Assembly: GCF_029222705.1 (NCBI RefSeq)
Contig: NZ_JARGZF010000001.1
Coordinates: forward strand, 2,166,437 to 2,230,436
Direction: 5' to 3'
Origin: Knoellia sp. p5-6-4
GTDB lineage: Bacteria > Actinomycetota > Actinomycetes > Actinomycetales > Dermatophilaceae
Length of the DNA: 64,000 bases
The notes beneath the pieces are model-generated. The model made no database searches. It was not told the DNA's origin and was given only the letters and a program-made list of their open reading frames with translations. Made by a program: the position numbers and the translations under genes. Shown in pieces: positions 44,456 through 55,273 of the stretch. How positions within the stretch are numbered: the first letter of the stretch is position 1; the number at the start of each line of letters is the position of its first letter.

Positions 44456-45574
44456 TCAGTCGCCGAGGCGGTTGCCGTTCTCCACGTCGAACATGTGGAC
44501 GTGGCCCTCCTTGGGGGCGAGGTAGACGGTCTCACCCTTCTGCGGGGGGCGACGGCCGTCGACGCGGGCGATGAACGGCCGCTGCGGCAGGTCGGCGCCG
44601 GACTCGTCGTAGTCCTGGTGCTGCTTGGCCTCGTGGGCGGTGCCGTAGATGTAGGCGTCAGCGCCCAGCTCCTCCACGACGTCGACGACGACGGGGATGC
44701 CCTGGCCCTCGGTGGTGAGGTTGAGGTCCTCGGGGCGCACGCCCATGGTGACGCTCTGGCCGTGGGCCTCCTTGAGGTGCTCGCGCGCGACCGGGTAGGT
44801 GCCGGTGCCGAGCTTCACGCCGCCGTCGACCACCGGCACGTCGAGCAGGTTCATGGCGGGGGAGCCGATGAAACCGGCCACGAAGACGTTGTTCGGGTGG
44901 TCGTACATGCGGCGCGGGGTGTCGCACTGCTGCAGGATGCCGTCCTTGAGCACCGCGACGCGGTCGCCCATGGTCATGGCCTCGATCTGGTCGTGGGTGA
45001 CGTAGACCGTGGTGACGCCGAGGCGGCGCTGCAGCGAGGCGATCTGGGTGCGGGTCTGCACGCGGAGCTTGGCGTCGAGGTTCGACAGCGGCTCGTCCAT
45101 GAGGAACACCTGCGGCTGGCGCACGATGGCCCGGCCCATGGCGACGCGCTGGCGCTGGCCGCCGGAGAGGGCCTTCGGCTTGCGCTCGAGGTAGGGCTCG
45201 AGGTCGAGGATCTTCGCCGCCTCCTGGACGCGCTTGTTGATCTCGCTCTTGTCGACGCCGGCGATCTTCAGGGCGAAGCCCATGTTGTCGGCGACGGACA
45301 TGTGCGGGTAGAGCGCGTAGTTCTGGAAGACCATGGCGACGTCACGGTCCTTCGGGGAGAGGTTGGTGACGTCGCGGTCACCGATCCAGATCTTGCCCTC
45401 GTTGACCTCTTCGAGGCCGGCGAGCATGCGCAGGGACGTCGACTTGCCGCACCCGGAGGGGCCGACCAGGACGAGGAACTCCCCGTCCTCGATGTCGATG
45501 TTGAGCTTGTCGACCGAGGGGGTGTCGTTGCCCGGGTAGATCCGGGTCGCTTCGTCGAACTTGACTGTGGCCAT
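44456..45574 (-). CDS. msiK: Sugar ABC transporter ATPase (MsiK/UgpC type)
   Basis: 372 aa from ATG 45574 (GGAAGG upstream); an in-frame ATG at 45595 is less likely. CUT1-type ATPase: Walker [10 protein letters not shown] near residue 40, signature LSGGQRQR, Walker B VFLMDEPLSNLDAKLR, His in VYVTHDQIEAM. The C-terminal regulatory MalK-like domain has NVFVAGFIGSPAMNLLD and MGVRPEDLNL. MsiK proteins power several sugar transporters in actinobacteria; divergent orientation to malEFG suggests it energises maltodextrin import here. Confidence 0.92.
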   Translation of the reverse strand: MATVKFDEATRIYPGNDTPSVDKLNIDIEDGEFLVLVGPSGCGKSTSLRMLAGLEEVNEGKIWIGDRDVTNLSPKDRDVAMVFQNYALYPHMSVADNMGFALKIAGVDKSEINKRVQEAAKILDLEPYLERKPKALSGGQRQRVAMGRAIVRQPQVFLMDEPLSNLDAKLRVQTRTQIASLQRRLGVTTVYVTHDQIEAMTMGDRVAVLKDGILQQCDTPRRMYDHPNNVFVAGFIGSPAMNLLDVPVVDGGVKLGTGTYPVAREHLKEAHGQSVTMGVRPEDLNLTTEGQGIPVVVDVVEELGADAYIYGTAHEAKQHQDYDESGADLPQRPFIARVDGRRPPQKGETVYLAPKEGHVHMFDVENGNRLGD

Positions 45575-45880
45575 GGCGTCGTTGCCTTCCTTCACCGGCA
45601 GGAACGTGCCGGACGATCCGTTGTAAAGGGTGGTGCACCTGCGGGCGTCGGTGCCCGCGGGTGGCGTCAGTCTGTCCTACGACGCGACATTTGGCCACAA
45701 CCGGTCCACCATGGGGCGGCGGAGCCGGGGCACGGGTCGGCGGCTGCTGCGGAGCGCAGGAGTTACCGAATCGTGTGCAAGAACTTGCAGCACTAGGGCC
45801 AGTCTTGCTGAAAGTTCTTGCTATCTTCCTGCCACCGTCAGGGCCGCAAGGACGCGCCCTGCGCACACCAAGGAGAATTC
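45575..45880. promoter_or_regulatory. Divergent msiK/malE control region
   Basis: This 306-bp gap has no gene. Its malE-proximal part contains GCAAGAACTTGC (45777-45788), CTTGCAG (45784-45790), CTTGCTG (45804-45810) and CTTGCTA (45817-45823). CTTGCAG-type repeats are the known targets of MalR/Reg1 regulators at Streptomyces amylase and mal promoters, and the LacI-family gene at 51756 closes the same cluster. The left part (45600-45760) shows no recognisable signal. A GGAG ribosome site precedes malE. Confidence 0.68.
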
Positions 45881-47200
45881 ATGCACAAGCGTGCCTTCGG
45901 CGCAGCGGCCGTGACGGGTGTCGCCGCGCTGCTCATGAGCGCCTGCGGCGGTGGCGGCGAGGCCGCCTCCCCCTCGGCCTCGACCAGCTCGGCCTCCGAG
46001 ACCACCACCGCTGCCCCGGCGCCCACCCCGACCGGCACCGAGGCCCCCGTCCGTGACGCCGCGGCCGACCTCGTGATCTGGACCGACGCCGACCGTGCGC
46101 CGATCCTGACGAAGTACGCCCAGGAGTTCGGGGCGGAGAACGGCGTCAAGGTCGCCGTCCAGATCTCGGTCGACCTGCGTGAGCAGTTCAAGGACGCCAC
46201 CAAGGTCGGCAAGGGCCCGGACGTCATCGTGGGCGCCCACGACTGGCTGGGTGAGCTCGTGCAGAACGGTGCCGTCGCCCCGATCCAGGTCTCCGCCGAC
46301 GTCGCCGGCAAGTTCTCCGAGAACTCCATCGCCGCGACCAAGTTCAACGGCCAGACCTACGGCGTGCCCTACGCCGTGGAGAACATCGGCCTCATGCGCA
46401 ACACCGAGCTGGCCCCCACCGCCCCGAAGACGATGGACGAGCTCGTCAAGATGGGCAACGACGCCAAGGCCAAGTCCGGCGGCAAGGTCACCAACGTGCT
46501 CATCCAGGCCGTCGGCAAGACCGGCAACGCCTACTACAGCTACCCCTACCTGAGCGCGTTCGACGGTGGCATCTTCGCCACCAAGGCCAACGGCGACTAC
46601 GACGCCAACAAGGTGATCGTCAACAGCCTCGGCTCGGTCAAGGGCGCCCAGGTCCTTGCGGACCTCGGCAAGAAGAAGATCCTGTCGACCAACGTCGGCG
46701 ACGACAACGCCGAGGGCCTGTTCACCAGCGGCAAGGCGCCGTTCTTCATCACCGGCCCCTGGTCGGTGCCGAACGCCAAAAAGGCCGGCATCAAGTACGA
46801 GATCACCAGCCTGCCCTCGCTGGCCGGCGGTGGCCAGATGCAGCCGTTCCTCGGCGTCCAGATGTTCTACGTCTCGGCCAAGGCCAAGAACGCCGTGCTG
46901 GCGCAGGAGTTCGTCACCAACTACGTCCCCCGCAAGGACGTCCAGCTCGCGCTCTTCGAGCAGGGTGGCCGCCCGCCGGCCCTGAAGGAGGCCTACGACG
47001 AGGTCGCCGCCAAGGACAAGGACGTCAAGGCGTGGTTCGAGGCCGGCAAGGACGGCAAGCCCATGCCGAACATCCCCGCCATGAACTCGGTCTGGGGCCC
47101 GCTCGGCCAGGCTGCTGCCGACGTCATCTCCGGCAAGGACGCCAAGGCCCGCTTCGACGCGGCCCAGAAGGAGATCGTGGCGAACATCGCCAAGGGCTGA
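45881..47200 (+). CDS. malE: Maltodextrin-binding lipoprotein MalE
   Basis: 439 aa from ATG 45881 after AAGGAGAATTC. Signal peptide with lipobox LLMSAC (Cys about 21), then a Ser/Thr/Pro-rich linker (SASTSSASETTTAAPAP). The family 1 solute-binding core has DLVIWTDADRAPILTKYAQE, GPDVIVGAHDWLGEL, YGVPYAVENIGLMRNTEL and FITGPWSVPNAKKA, typical of maltose/maltodextrin binding. First gene of malEFG-GH13-malR; followed by a long perfect hairpin. Confidence 0.93.
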   Translation: MHKRAFGAAAVTGVAALLMSACGGGGEAASPSASTSSASETTTAAPAPTPTGTEAPVRDAAADLVIWTDADRAPILTKYAQEFGAENGVKVAVQISVDLREQFKDATKVGKGPDVIVGAHDWLGELVQNGAVAPIQVSADVAGKFSENSIAATKFNGQTYGVPYAVENIGLMRNTELAPTAPKTMDELVKMGNDAKAKSGGKVTNVLIQAVGKTGNAYYSYPYLSAFDGGIFATKANGDYDANKVIVNSLGSVKGAQVLADLGKKKILSTNVGDDNAEGLFTSGKAPFFITGPWSVPNAKKAGIKYEITSLPSLAGGGQMQPFLGVQMFYVSAKAKNAVLAQEFVTNYVPRKDVQLALFEQGGRPPALKEAYDEVAAKDKDVKAWFEAGKDGKPMPNIPAMNSVWGPLGQAAADVISGKDAKARFDAAQKEIVANIAKG

Positions 47201-47229
47201 TGCTCTCCCGAGCAGTTCCCGCATGACGT

Positions 47230-47267
47230 ATGCCGGGTGGTCACCACCCGTGGTGACCACCCGGCAT
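47230..47267. terminator. Intercistronic hairpin malE-malF, 18-bp perfect arms
   Basis: ATGCCGGGTGGTCACCAC (47230-47247) and its exact complement (47250-47267) flank two bases. It sits 29 bp after the malE stop and 115 bp before malF. Same place and style as the pstS-pstC hairpin, so it probably lowers permease expression relative to the binding protein or stabilises malE mRNA. Confidence 0.85.
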
Positions 47268-47274
47268 GCCGCTT

Positions 47275-47304
47275 CACCACCGCACCACCGCACCACCGCA
47301 CCAC
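47275..47304 (+). repeat. 8-bp tandem repeat CGCACCAC
   Basis: Three full units of CGCACCAC (47281-47304) preceded by a partial unit (CACCAC at 47275). It lies between the malE-malF hairpin and the malF ribosome site (AGGAG at 47371). Being a run of short identical units it may vary in copy number. Confidence 0.75.
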
Positions 47305-47382
47305 CTCGGGCCCCGCGCCCGTCCGCCACCAACGCCGCTGGCCCACCACCGGAGCAGCGGCCGCCGTCCCAGGAGAGCGCCC

Positions 47383-48966
<1,584 letters not shown>

Positions 48967-48967
48967 C

Positions 48968-49894
48968 ATGTCGACCGGAGTGCAGACCACCGTCCCGACC
49001 GTCACGCCGGAGGCCCGGCGCCGTCCGGAGCGGTCCGGTACCCGCACCGTCGGCGGTGGCAGCATGTGGTGGCGCTACGTGCTCGTGGCCGTCGTCCTGG
49101 TGTGGGCGCTGTTCCCCGTCATGTTCCTCATCTCCGCCGCGCTGAACCCGGCCGGCACGCTGTCGACGAGCTCGCTCATCCCGACGGAGTTCTCGCTGGC
49201 CAACCTCGAGACGCTGTTCAACGACGCGTCGCGCCCCTACGCGACCTGGTACCGCAACTCGCTGGTCATCGGCCTCGTCGGGGCCTTTGCCCAGACCTTC
49301 ATCGGCGCCTGCGCCGCCTACGCGTTCTCGCGCATGCGCTTCGCGGGCCGACGTCCCGGCCTGCTGGCGCTGCTGCTGCTCCAGCTGTTCCCGGCCTTCC
49401 TGGCCTTCGTGGCGATCTACGTCACCTTCGCGGCCATCGGCGACATCATCCCCGCCATCGGCCTCAACACTGTCTGGGGCCTGCTGCTCGTCTACCTCGG
49501 CGGCGCGATGGGCGCCAACGTGTGGCTCCTCAAGGGCTACTTCGACACCGTGCCCCGCGAGCTCGACGAGGCCGCCAAGGTCGACGGTGCCAGCCACGCA
49601 CGCATCTTCTTCACCATGACGCTGCGCCTGGTCATGCCGATCCTCGTCACCGTCTTCATGCTCGGGTTCGTCGGCCTCTACAGCGAGTTCATCCTCGCGA
49701 GCATCTTCCTGCGCGACGTCGACAGCCAGACCCTCAGTGTCGGGCTCTACAGCATGACCGTGGGCAACGAGCGCAACCGCCTCTTCGGCCAGTTCGCCAC
49801 CGGCGCCCTGCTGGCCTCGCTGCCGGTGGTGCTGCTCTACCTCGGGGCGCAGCGCTACCTCGTCGGCGGTCTCACCCAGGGCTCGGTGAAGTGA
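48968..49894 (+). CDS. malG: Maltodextrin permease MalG
   Basis: 308 aa with six helices; the permease motif reads LDEAAKVDGASHARIFFTMT, and YLGGAMGANVWLLKGYFDT precedes it. Basic N-terminus (RRPERSGTRTVGG) then YVLVAVVLVWALFPVMFLIS. It partners MalF. Its stop overlaps the GH13 GTG by 4 bp (GTGA), so uptake and hydrolysis are coupled. Confidence 0.93.
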   Translation: MSTGVQTTVPTVTPEARRRPERSGTRTVGGGSMWWRYVLVAVVLVWALFPVMFLISAALNPAGTLSTSSLIPTEFSLANLETLFNDASRPYATWYRNSLVIGLVGAFAQTFIGACAAYAFSRMRFAGRRPGLLALLLLQLFPAFLAFVAIYVTFAAIGDIIPAIGLNTVWGLLLVYLGGAMGANVWLLKGYFDTVPRELDEAAKVDGASHARIFFTMTLRLVMPILVTVFMLGFVGLYSEFILASIFLRDVDSQTLSVGLYSMTVGNERNRLFGQFATGALLASLPVVLLYLGAQRYLVGGLTQGSVK

Positions 49895-51759
49895 GCGCCT
49901 CCGACGCAGCCCTCGACCCTCGCTCCAACGCACGCCACGACCTGCTCGCCCAGCCGCACCACGACGGCTCGGCGCTCTACGTCTCCAACCCGCACCCGGC
50001 GCTCGGCGAGACCGTCACCGTCCGCGTCCGCGTGCCGAAGGAGGCGGACGTCACGGCCGTCCACGTGCGGCTCACGCCCGACGCCGAGCCGTTCTTCGTC
50101 GACGCGGTCATCGAGCGCGAGACTGCGAGCGACACCTGGTGGGTGGCCGACATCGTCGTGCACAACCCCGTCACCAACTACCGGTTCATCCTCGAGGGCG
50201 GCCCCACGGCATACCAGTGGTTGAACGGCACGGGGGTGCACCACCGCGACGTGCCGGATGCCGCGGACTTCCGTCTCACCGCCTTCGGTGCCCCGCCCGC
50301 CTGGGCGAGCGGAGCCGTCGTCTACCAGATCTTCCCCGACCGGTTCGGCCGCTCGGCCGGCCAGGACGAGCGCGAGGTGCCCGACTGGGCCGTGCCGCGC
50401 GGCTGGGACGAGCCGGTGCTGCTCGAGCAGGACGTCATCGCGACCCAGCTCTACGGGGGTGACCTCGACGGCATCGTCGAGCACCTCGACCACCTCGAGC
50501 GGCTCGGGGTCAACGTCGTCTACCTGACGCCGTTCTTCCCCGCACGCTCCAACCACCGCTACGACGCGTCGAGCTTCGACCACGTCGACCCGGTGCTCGG
50601 CGGCGACGAGGCCCTCGCCCGGCTCGTCGACGCCTGCCACGCGCGGGGGATGCGCGTGCTCGGCGACTTCACCACCAACCACACCGGCGACGCGCACCAG
50701 TGGTTCGTCACGGCCCAGCAGGACCCCGAGAGCGAGGAGCACGGCTACTACTTCTGGGAGGACGGCGACTACGTCGCCTGGCTCGGCGTGAAGTCGCTGC
50801 CGAAGCTCAACTACGACAGCGACGCCCTGCGCCACCGCGTCTTCGAGGACGAGGCCGGGGTGGTGCGCCGCTGGATCACCGGTGACAGCCCGCTCGACGG
50901 CTGGCGGGTAGACGTGGCCAACATGACCGGCCGCTACCGCGGGCAGGACCGCAACGCCGAGATCGCCCGGCAGATGCGGCTGGCCATGGAGGAGGCTGCC
51001 CCCGACGCGCTGCTGGTCGGCGAGCACTGCCACGACTACACGCAGGACGCCCAGGGCGACGGCTGGCACGGCGTGATGAACTACGCCGGCTTCACGCGGC
51101 CGGTCTGGACGTGGCTGCGGGCGCGCGGCCACGCGCCGAAGTTCCTCGGCTCCCCGCTGATGGTGCCGCGGCTCGGCGGCCACTCGGTGATGGAGACGAT
51201 GCGCGAGTTCACGGCGATGGTGCCGTGGAGCACGGTGCGGCACAGCTTCAACCTCGTCGGCTCGCACGACACCACCCGCATCCGCACCCTCGTCGACGAC
51301 GTCCGCCATGTCGAGGTGGCAGCGGGGCTGCTCTTCACCCTGCCGGGCATCCCGATGTTCACGTACGGCGATGAGATCGGCATGGAGGGGGAGTTCGGCG
51401 AGGACGGCCGTCGTCCCATGCCGTGGGACGAGCAGCATTGGGACGCAGCGCTGCTGGGGGCCTACCGCGGCCTCATCGCCGCTCGCAACGAGTCGGTGGC
51501 CCTGCGCGAGGGTGGTATGCGCTGGGTGCACGCCGACGACGACGCGCTCGTGTTCCTGCGCGAGTCGCCCACCGAGGTGGCGCTGGTGCACTGCGCCCGT
51601 CACGCACACGACGCCGTCCACATCACCACGTCCCGCCTGCCGGGCATCGAGGCCGGAGTTGCCAGATACGGTGACGCCCCGGTTTTCGGTGAGGGCAGAA
51701 TGAGCCTGCAGGCAGACGGCCCGCAGGTCTCGGTGTGGACATGGCAGGTGAGTGAGTGA
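49891..51759 (+). CDS. GH13 cyclomaltodextrinase/neopullulanase-like amylase
   Basis: 622 aa from GTG 49891; no signal peptide, so cytoplasmic. An N-terminal CBM34-like beta domain (about 1-125) leads to the GH13 barrel: VVYQIFPDRFGRS, region I DFTTNHTG, region II GWRVDVANMT (Asp nucleophile), region III LLVGEHCHDYT (Glu acid/base), region IV NLVGSHDTTRI. It hydrolyses imported maltodextrins. The C-terminal domain is short. It overlaps the LacI gene by 4 bp. Confidence 0.92.
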   Translation: MSASDAALDPRSNARHDLLAQPHHDGSALYVSNPHPALGETVTVRVRVPKEADVTAVHVRLTPDAEPFFVDAVIERETASDTWWVADIVVHNPVTNYRFILEGGPTAYQWLNGTGVHHRDVPDAADFRLTAFGAPPAWASGAVVYQIFPDRFGRSAGQDEREVPDWAVPRGWDEPVLLEQDVIATQLYGGDLDGIVEHLDHLERLGVNVVYLTPFFPARSNHRYDASSFDHVDPVLGGDEALARLVDACHARGMRVLGDFTTNHTGDAHQWFVTAQQDPESEEHGYYFWEDGDYVAWLGVKSLPKLNYDSDALRHRVFEDEAGVVRRWITGDSPLDGWRVDVANMTGRYRGQDRNAEIARQMRLAMEEAAPDALLVGEHCHDYTQDAQGDGWHGVMNYAGFTRPVWTWLRARGHAPKFLGSPLMVPRLGGHSVMETMREFTAMVPWSTVRHSFNLVGSHDTTRIRTLVDDVRHVEVAAGLLFTLPGIPMFTYGDEIGMEGEFGEDGRRPMPWDEQHWDAALLGAYRGLIAARNESVALREGGMRWVHADDDALVFLRESPTEVALVHCARHAHDAVHITTSRLPGIEAGVARYGDAPVFGEGRMSLQADGPQVSVWTWQVSE

Positions 51760-52772
51760 AGGCACGGCTGGCTGACATCGCCGCGCACGCGGATGTCAGC
51801 GAGGCGACCGTCAGCCGGGTGCTCAACGGCAAGCCCGGCGTGGCGGAGTCGACCCGGCAGGCCGTGCTGACCGCACTCGACGTCCTGGGCTACGACCGGC
51901 CCTCCCGCCTGCGGCGCAAGAGTGCGGGGCTCGTCGGGCTCATCGTGCCCGAGCTGACCAACCCGATCTTCCCGATGTTCGCCCAGATCATCGAGACGGC
52001 GTTGGCCCGGCTGCGGTTCACCCCCGTGCTCTGCACGCAGACGCCGGGCGGGGTGCACGAGGACGAGTACGTGCAGATGCTGCTCGACCGCGGAGTCGCC
52101 GGGATCATCTACGTCAGCGGCCAGCACGCCGACACCACAACGGATCCCGAGCGCTACGAGAAGCTCCGCGAACGCGGGCTGCCCATCGTGCTCGTCAACG
52201 GCTACCACGAGGGCATCGACGCGCCGTTCATCTCGAACGACGACGTGGCCTCGATGGAGCTGGCCCTCACCCATCTGGTGGCTCTGGGGCACAAGGAGAT
52301 CGGCCTGGCCATCGGCCCCGACCGCTACGTGCCCGTCATCCGCAAGATCACCGGCTACCGCAACTCGATGAAGTCGTTGCTCGGTCGCGACGACGCCGAG
52401 CCCCTCATCGAGAAGACGATGTTCTCGGTCGAGGGCGGCGACACCGCGGCCACCCGCCTGATCGAGAAGGGCTGCACCGCAGTGGTCTGCGGCTCCGACC
52501 TCATGGCGCTCGGCGCGATCCGGGCGGCCCGGCGGATGGGCCTCGAGGTGCCCGACGACTTCTCGGTCGTCGGCTACGACGACTCGCCGCTCATCGCGTT
52601 CACCGACCCACCGCTGACGACGATCCGCCAGAGCGTGCAGGCCATGAGCGAGGCCGCGGTGCGGGCCCTGCTCGACGAGATCGCGGGGGAGCCGGCCCCG
52701 CGGGCGGAGTACATCTTCCGTCCCGAGCTGGTGGTGCGCGGTTCGACCGGCGCGGCCCGCCCACGCTCCTGA
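51756..52772 (+). CDS. malR: LacI-family maltodextrin regulator (MalR)
   Basis: 338 aa from GTG 51756. HTH residues 4-23 (RLADIAAHADVSEATVSRVL) with the LacI hinge (LNGKPGVAESTRQAVLTAL), then a periplasmic-binding-type effector domain (LVGLIVPELTNPIFPMFAQI, PDDFSVVGYDDSPLIAFTDP). It is the last gene of the malEFG cluster and is expected to bind the CTTGCAG-type sites before malE. Inducer probably maltose or maltotriose (inference). Confidence 0.9.
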   Translation: MKARLADIAAHADVSEATVSRVLNGKPGVAESTRQAVLTALDVLGYDRPSRLRRKSAGLVGLIVPELTNPIFPMFAQIIETALARLRFTPVLCTQTPGGVHEDEYVQMLLDRGVAGIIYVSGQHADTTTDPERYEKLRERGLPIVLVNGYHEGIDAPFISNDDVASMELALTHLVALGHKEIGLAIGPDRYVPVIRKITGYRNSMKSLLGRDDAEPLIEKTMFSVEGGDTAATRLIEKGCTAVVCGSDLMALGAIRAARRMGLEVPDDFSVVGYDDSPLIAFTDPPLTTIRQSVQAMSEAAVRALLDEIAGEPAPRAEYIFRPELVVRGSTGAARPRS

Positions 52773-52776
52773 CCGG

Positions 52777-53556
52777 TCAGCTCGACGTGGCCTCGCGGCG
52801 GAGCGCGAGGAGCAGGCGCAGGGCCTCGGCGACCTGCTCGGAGGTCTCGACCCGGTGGCGCGCCGCCGTGTCGCCCTCACCGACCTTGACGCTCACGTCG
52901 GGCCCGCGCATGACCTCGAAGGCGTGCTCGTCGGTGACGTCGTCCCCGAAGTAGAGGACGGCCTCGGCGCCCACCTTCTCCTGCAGCGCCAGCAGCGCGG
53001 TGCCCTTGTCGGCGGTGACGACCGACATCTCCACGACGTTCTTCCCCTGGAGCACCTTCACCCCGGTATGCCGCCCGGCCACCTCCAGCGCGGACCGCAC
53101 CGCCGCTTCGGCGACGGCCTCCTCCTCGCCGCGGGTGTGCAGGACGGTGGCCGCAGGCTTGTGCTCGAGCCGCACCCCGGGGTGCTCCTCGACCACGCCG
53201 TGCAGGTCGCCGGTCAGACGCTCGAGGAGCTTCCGCTGGTCGGTCGTCAGGTCGTGCGGGTCGTCGTCGTGGCTGCTCTGGGCGCCGTGGCTCCCGATGC
53301 GCGTGACCGGGCTGCCGTCCTCCAGGCCGGTCAGCTCGGTCAGCGCGTCGAGGTCGCGCCCGGACACCACGGCGGTGTGGGTGCGGGGGAGGCCCGCGAG
53401 GGCGACGAGGTCGTCGATGGTGCCCGGGAGCGGGCGGGCGTCCATCGGGTTCTTCACGAAGGGCGCGAGCACGCCGTCGAAGTCGGTGGCGACCAGCACC
53501 TCCGGAAGCCGGGCGAAGGCATGGAGGGCTGCGCTCAGCTCGGCGGGCACCGACAT
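52777..53556 (-). CDS. otsB: Trehalose-6-phosphate phosphatase OtsB
   Basis: 259 aa from ATG 53556. HAD-type phosphatase: VATDFDGVLAPFV (motif I, DxD), HTAVVSGRDLDAL (motif II), GDDVTDEHAFEVM (motif III/IV). It dephosphorylates trehalose-6-phosphate. Its ATG overlaps the otsA stop (TGATG), and it converges with malR 4 bp away. Confidence 0.94.
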   Translation of the reverse strand: MSVPAELSAALHAFARLPEVLVATDFDGVLAPFVKNPMDARPLPGTIDDLVALAGLPRTHTAVVSGRDLDALTELTGLEDGSPVTRIGSHGAQSSHDDDPHDLTTDQRKLLERLTGDLHGVVEEHPGVRLEHKPAATVLHTRGEEEAVAEAAVRSALEVAGRHTGVKVLQGKNVVEMSVVTADKGTALLALQEKVGAEAVLYFGDDVTDEHAFEVMRGPDVSVKVGEGDTAARHRVETSEQVAEALRLLLALRREATSS

Positions 53557-55079
53557 CAGCGGGAGACCCCTGCGTGCTCGGCGTGGTGCCGCTGCTCGGC
53601 CACGCTGTCGGCGGCGGCGTGCGCGTCGTCGGCCCGCTGCTCGCGGGTCGTGCGTGCCGGCCTGGCCGGGGCGTACTCGAGCGCCTCGAGGAACCGGGCA
53701 GCCCAGCGCTGCACGTCGTGGTCGGCGACGCGCCGACGCATGGCCTTCATGCGGCGGCGGCGCTCCGAGTCCGGGGCGGTCAGGGCGGTCATGATCGTCT
53801 GCTTGAGCCCGGCGATGTCGTGCGGGTTGCAGACGTAGGCCTGGTGCAGCTCGTGCCACGCACCGGTGAACTCCGAGAGCACCAGTGCGCCACCCCCGTC
53901 GTGACGGCAGGCCACGTACTCCTTGGCCACGAGGTTCATCCCGTCGCGCAGGGGCGTGACCAGAAGGACGTCGGCGGCGAGGAACATCGCCGCCATCTCG
54001 TCGCGGGGATAGGAGTGGTGCAGGTAGTGGACCGCGGCGGAACCGATGTCGCCGAACTCGCCGTTGACCCGGCCGACCTCCTTCTCGACCTCCTCGCGCA
54101 GCTCGCGGTAGGCGTCGACCCGCTCGCGGCTGGGGGTGGCCACCTGCACGAAGACCTGGTCGGGGGGCGCGACGGCGCCGTCCTCGAGCAGCTCGGCGTA
54201 GGCCTTGAGCCGGTGCCGGATGCCCTTGGTGTAGTCGAGCCGGTCGACGCCGAGGAAGATCGTCTCGGGGTTGCCGAGCGACTCGCGGATCTCCTTGGCC
54301 CGCTGGACGACCTCGGGGGTGCGCGCCAGCTCCTCGAGGCCGCGGAAGTCGACCGAGATGGGGATGGCGCTGGCCCGCACGACACGGGTCGCACCGTCGT
54401 CGAAGGTCGCGGTGACGGTGTCGCCCCTGGTGTTCAGGCCCAGCAGCTGACGGCAGGCGCGCAGGAAGTTGTGCGCGTCAGCGACGCGCTGGAAGCCGAG
54501 GAAGTCCGCCCCCAGCAGCCCCTCGACGAGCCGGCGACGCCACGGCAGCTGGGCGAACAGCTCGACCGGCGGGAAGGGGATGTGGTTGAACCAGCCGATC
54601 TTCACGTCCGGCCGCATCTCGCGGACCATCGAGGGGACGAGCTGCAGCTGGTAGTCGTGGACCCACACGGTGGCGTTCTCGGCGGCGACCTCGCAGACCG
54701 CCTCGGCGAAGCGCCGGTTGACCCGTTCGTAGGCGTGCCACCAGTAGCGGTGGAAGCTGGCCGGCACGATCACGTCGTGGTAGATCGGCCACAGGGTGTC
54801 GTTGCTGAAGCCCTCGTAGTAGTCGGCCACCTCCTCCTCGGACAGGGGCACCGGCCGCAGGTACATGCCGTCCTCGTCGAACGGCTCGGGGGCGTCGCCG
54901 GACTCCCCGGCCCAGCCCACCCAGGCGCCGTCGCGGCCGCGCATGACCGACTCCATGGCGGTCACGAGACCCCCCGGGCTGCGGCGCCACTCGATGCCGC
55001 CGTCAGGCAGGACCACGCGGTCGACGGGCAGGCGGTTGGCGGCGACGACCAGGTCGAAGGTGCGGGTGCTGCCGGACAC
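53556..55079 (-). CDS. otsA: Trehalose-6-phosphate synthase OtsA
   Basis: 507 aa from GTG 55079 (GGAG 8 nt upstream); an in-frame ATG at 55151 adds 24 unlike residues. GT20 motifs: LVVAANRLPVDRVVLPDGGI, HDYQLQLVPSMVREM, GWFNHIPFPP, FLGVDRLDYTKGIRHRLKAY and LRDGMNLVAKEYVA. It condenses UDP- or ADP-glucose with glucose-6-phosphate. About 35 His/Ala/Gln-rich residues extend the C-terminus. Operon with otsB. Located beside the maltodextrin cluster, so trehalose and maltodextrin use could be linked. Confidence 0.94.
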   Translation of the reverse strand: MSGSTRTFDLVVAANRLPVDRVVLPDGGIEWRRSPGGLVTAMESVMRGRDGAWVGWAGESGDAPEPFDEDGMYLRPVPLSEEEVADYYEGFSNDTLWPIYHDVIVPASFHRYWWHAYERVNRRFAEAVCEVAAENATVWVHDYQLQLVPSMVREMRPDVKIGWFNHIPFPPVELFAQLPWRRRLVEGLLGADFLGFQRVADAHNFLRACRQLLGLNTRGDTVTATFDDGATRVVRASAIPISVDFRGLEELARTPEVVQRAKEIRESLGNPETIFLGVDRLDYTKGIRHRLKAYAELLEDGAVAPPDQVFVQVATPSRERVDAYRELREEVEKEVGRVNGEFGDIGSAAVHYLHHSYPRDEMAAMFLAADVLLVTPLRDGMNLVAKEYVACRHDGGGALVLSEFTGAWHELHQAYVCNPHDIAGLKQTIMTALTAPDSERRRRMKAMRRRVADHDVQRWAARFLEALEYAPARPARTTREQRADDAHAAADSVAEQRHHAEHAGVSR

Positions 55080-55273
55080 AGGATCATCTCCAAGGTGCTG
55101 CGGGTGCGGGCACGCGCTGAGGTCCCCAGGCACGTGCGAAGGTTTCCTCAACCCTATGCCGAGCCTTCCTGACCTGCACCAACGACAGATGTCCTAGCCG
55201 TCCCCCGCGTGCTGCCTCCCGTCCTGCCACAGTTTCCCTAGCGCCGTCCCCCGGTGCGGTCTACCGTCGGACC

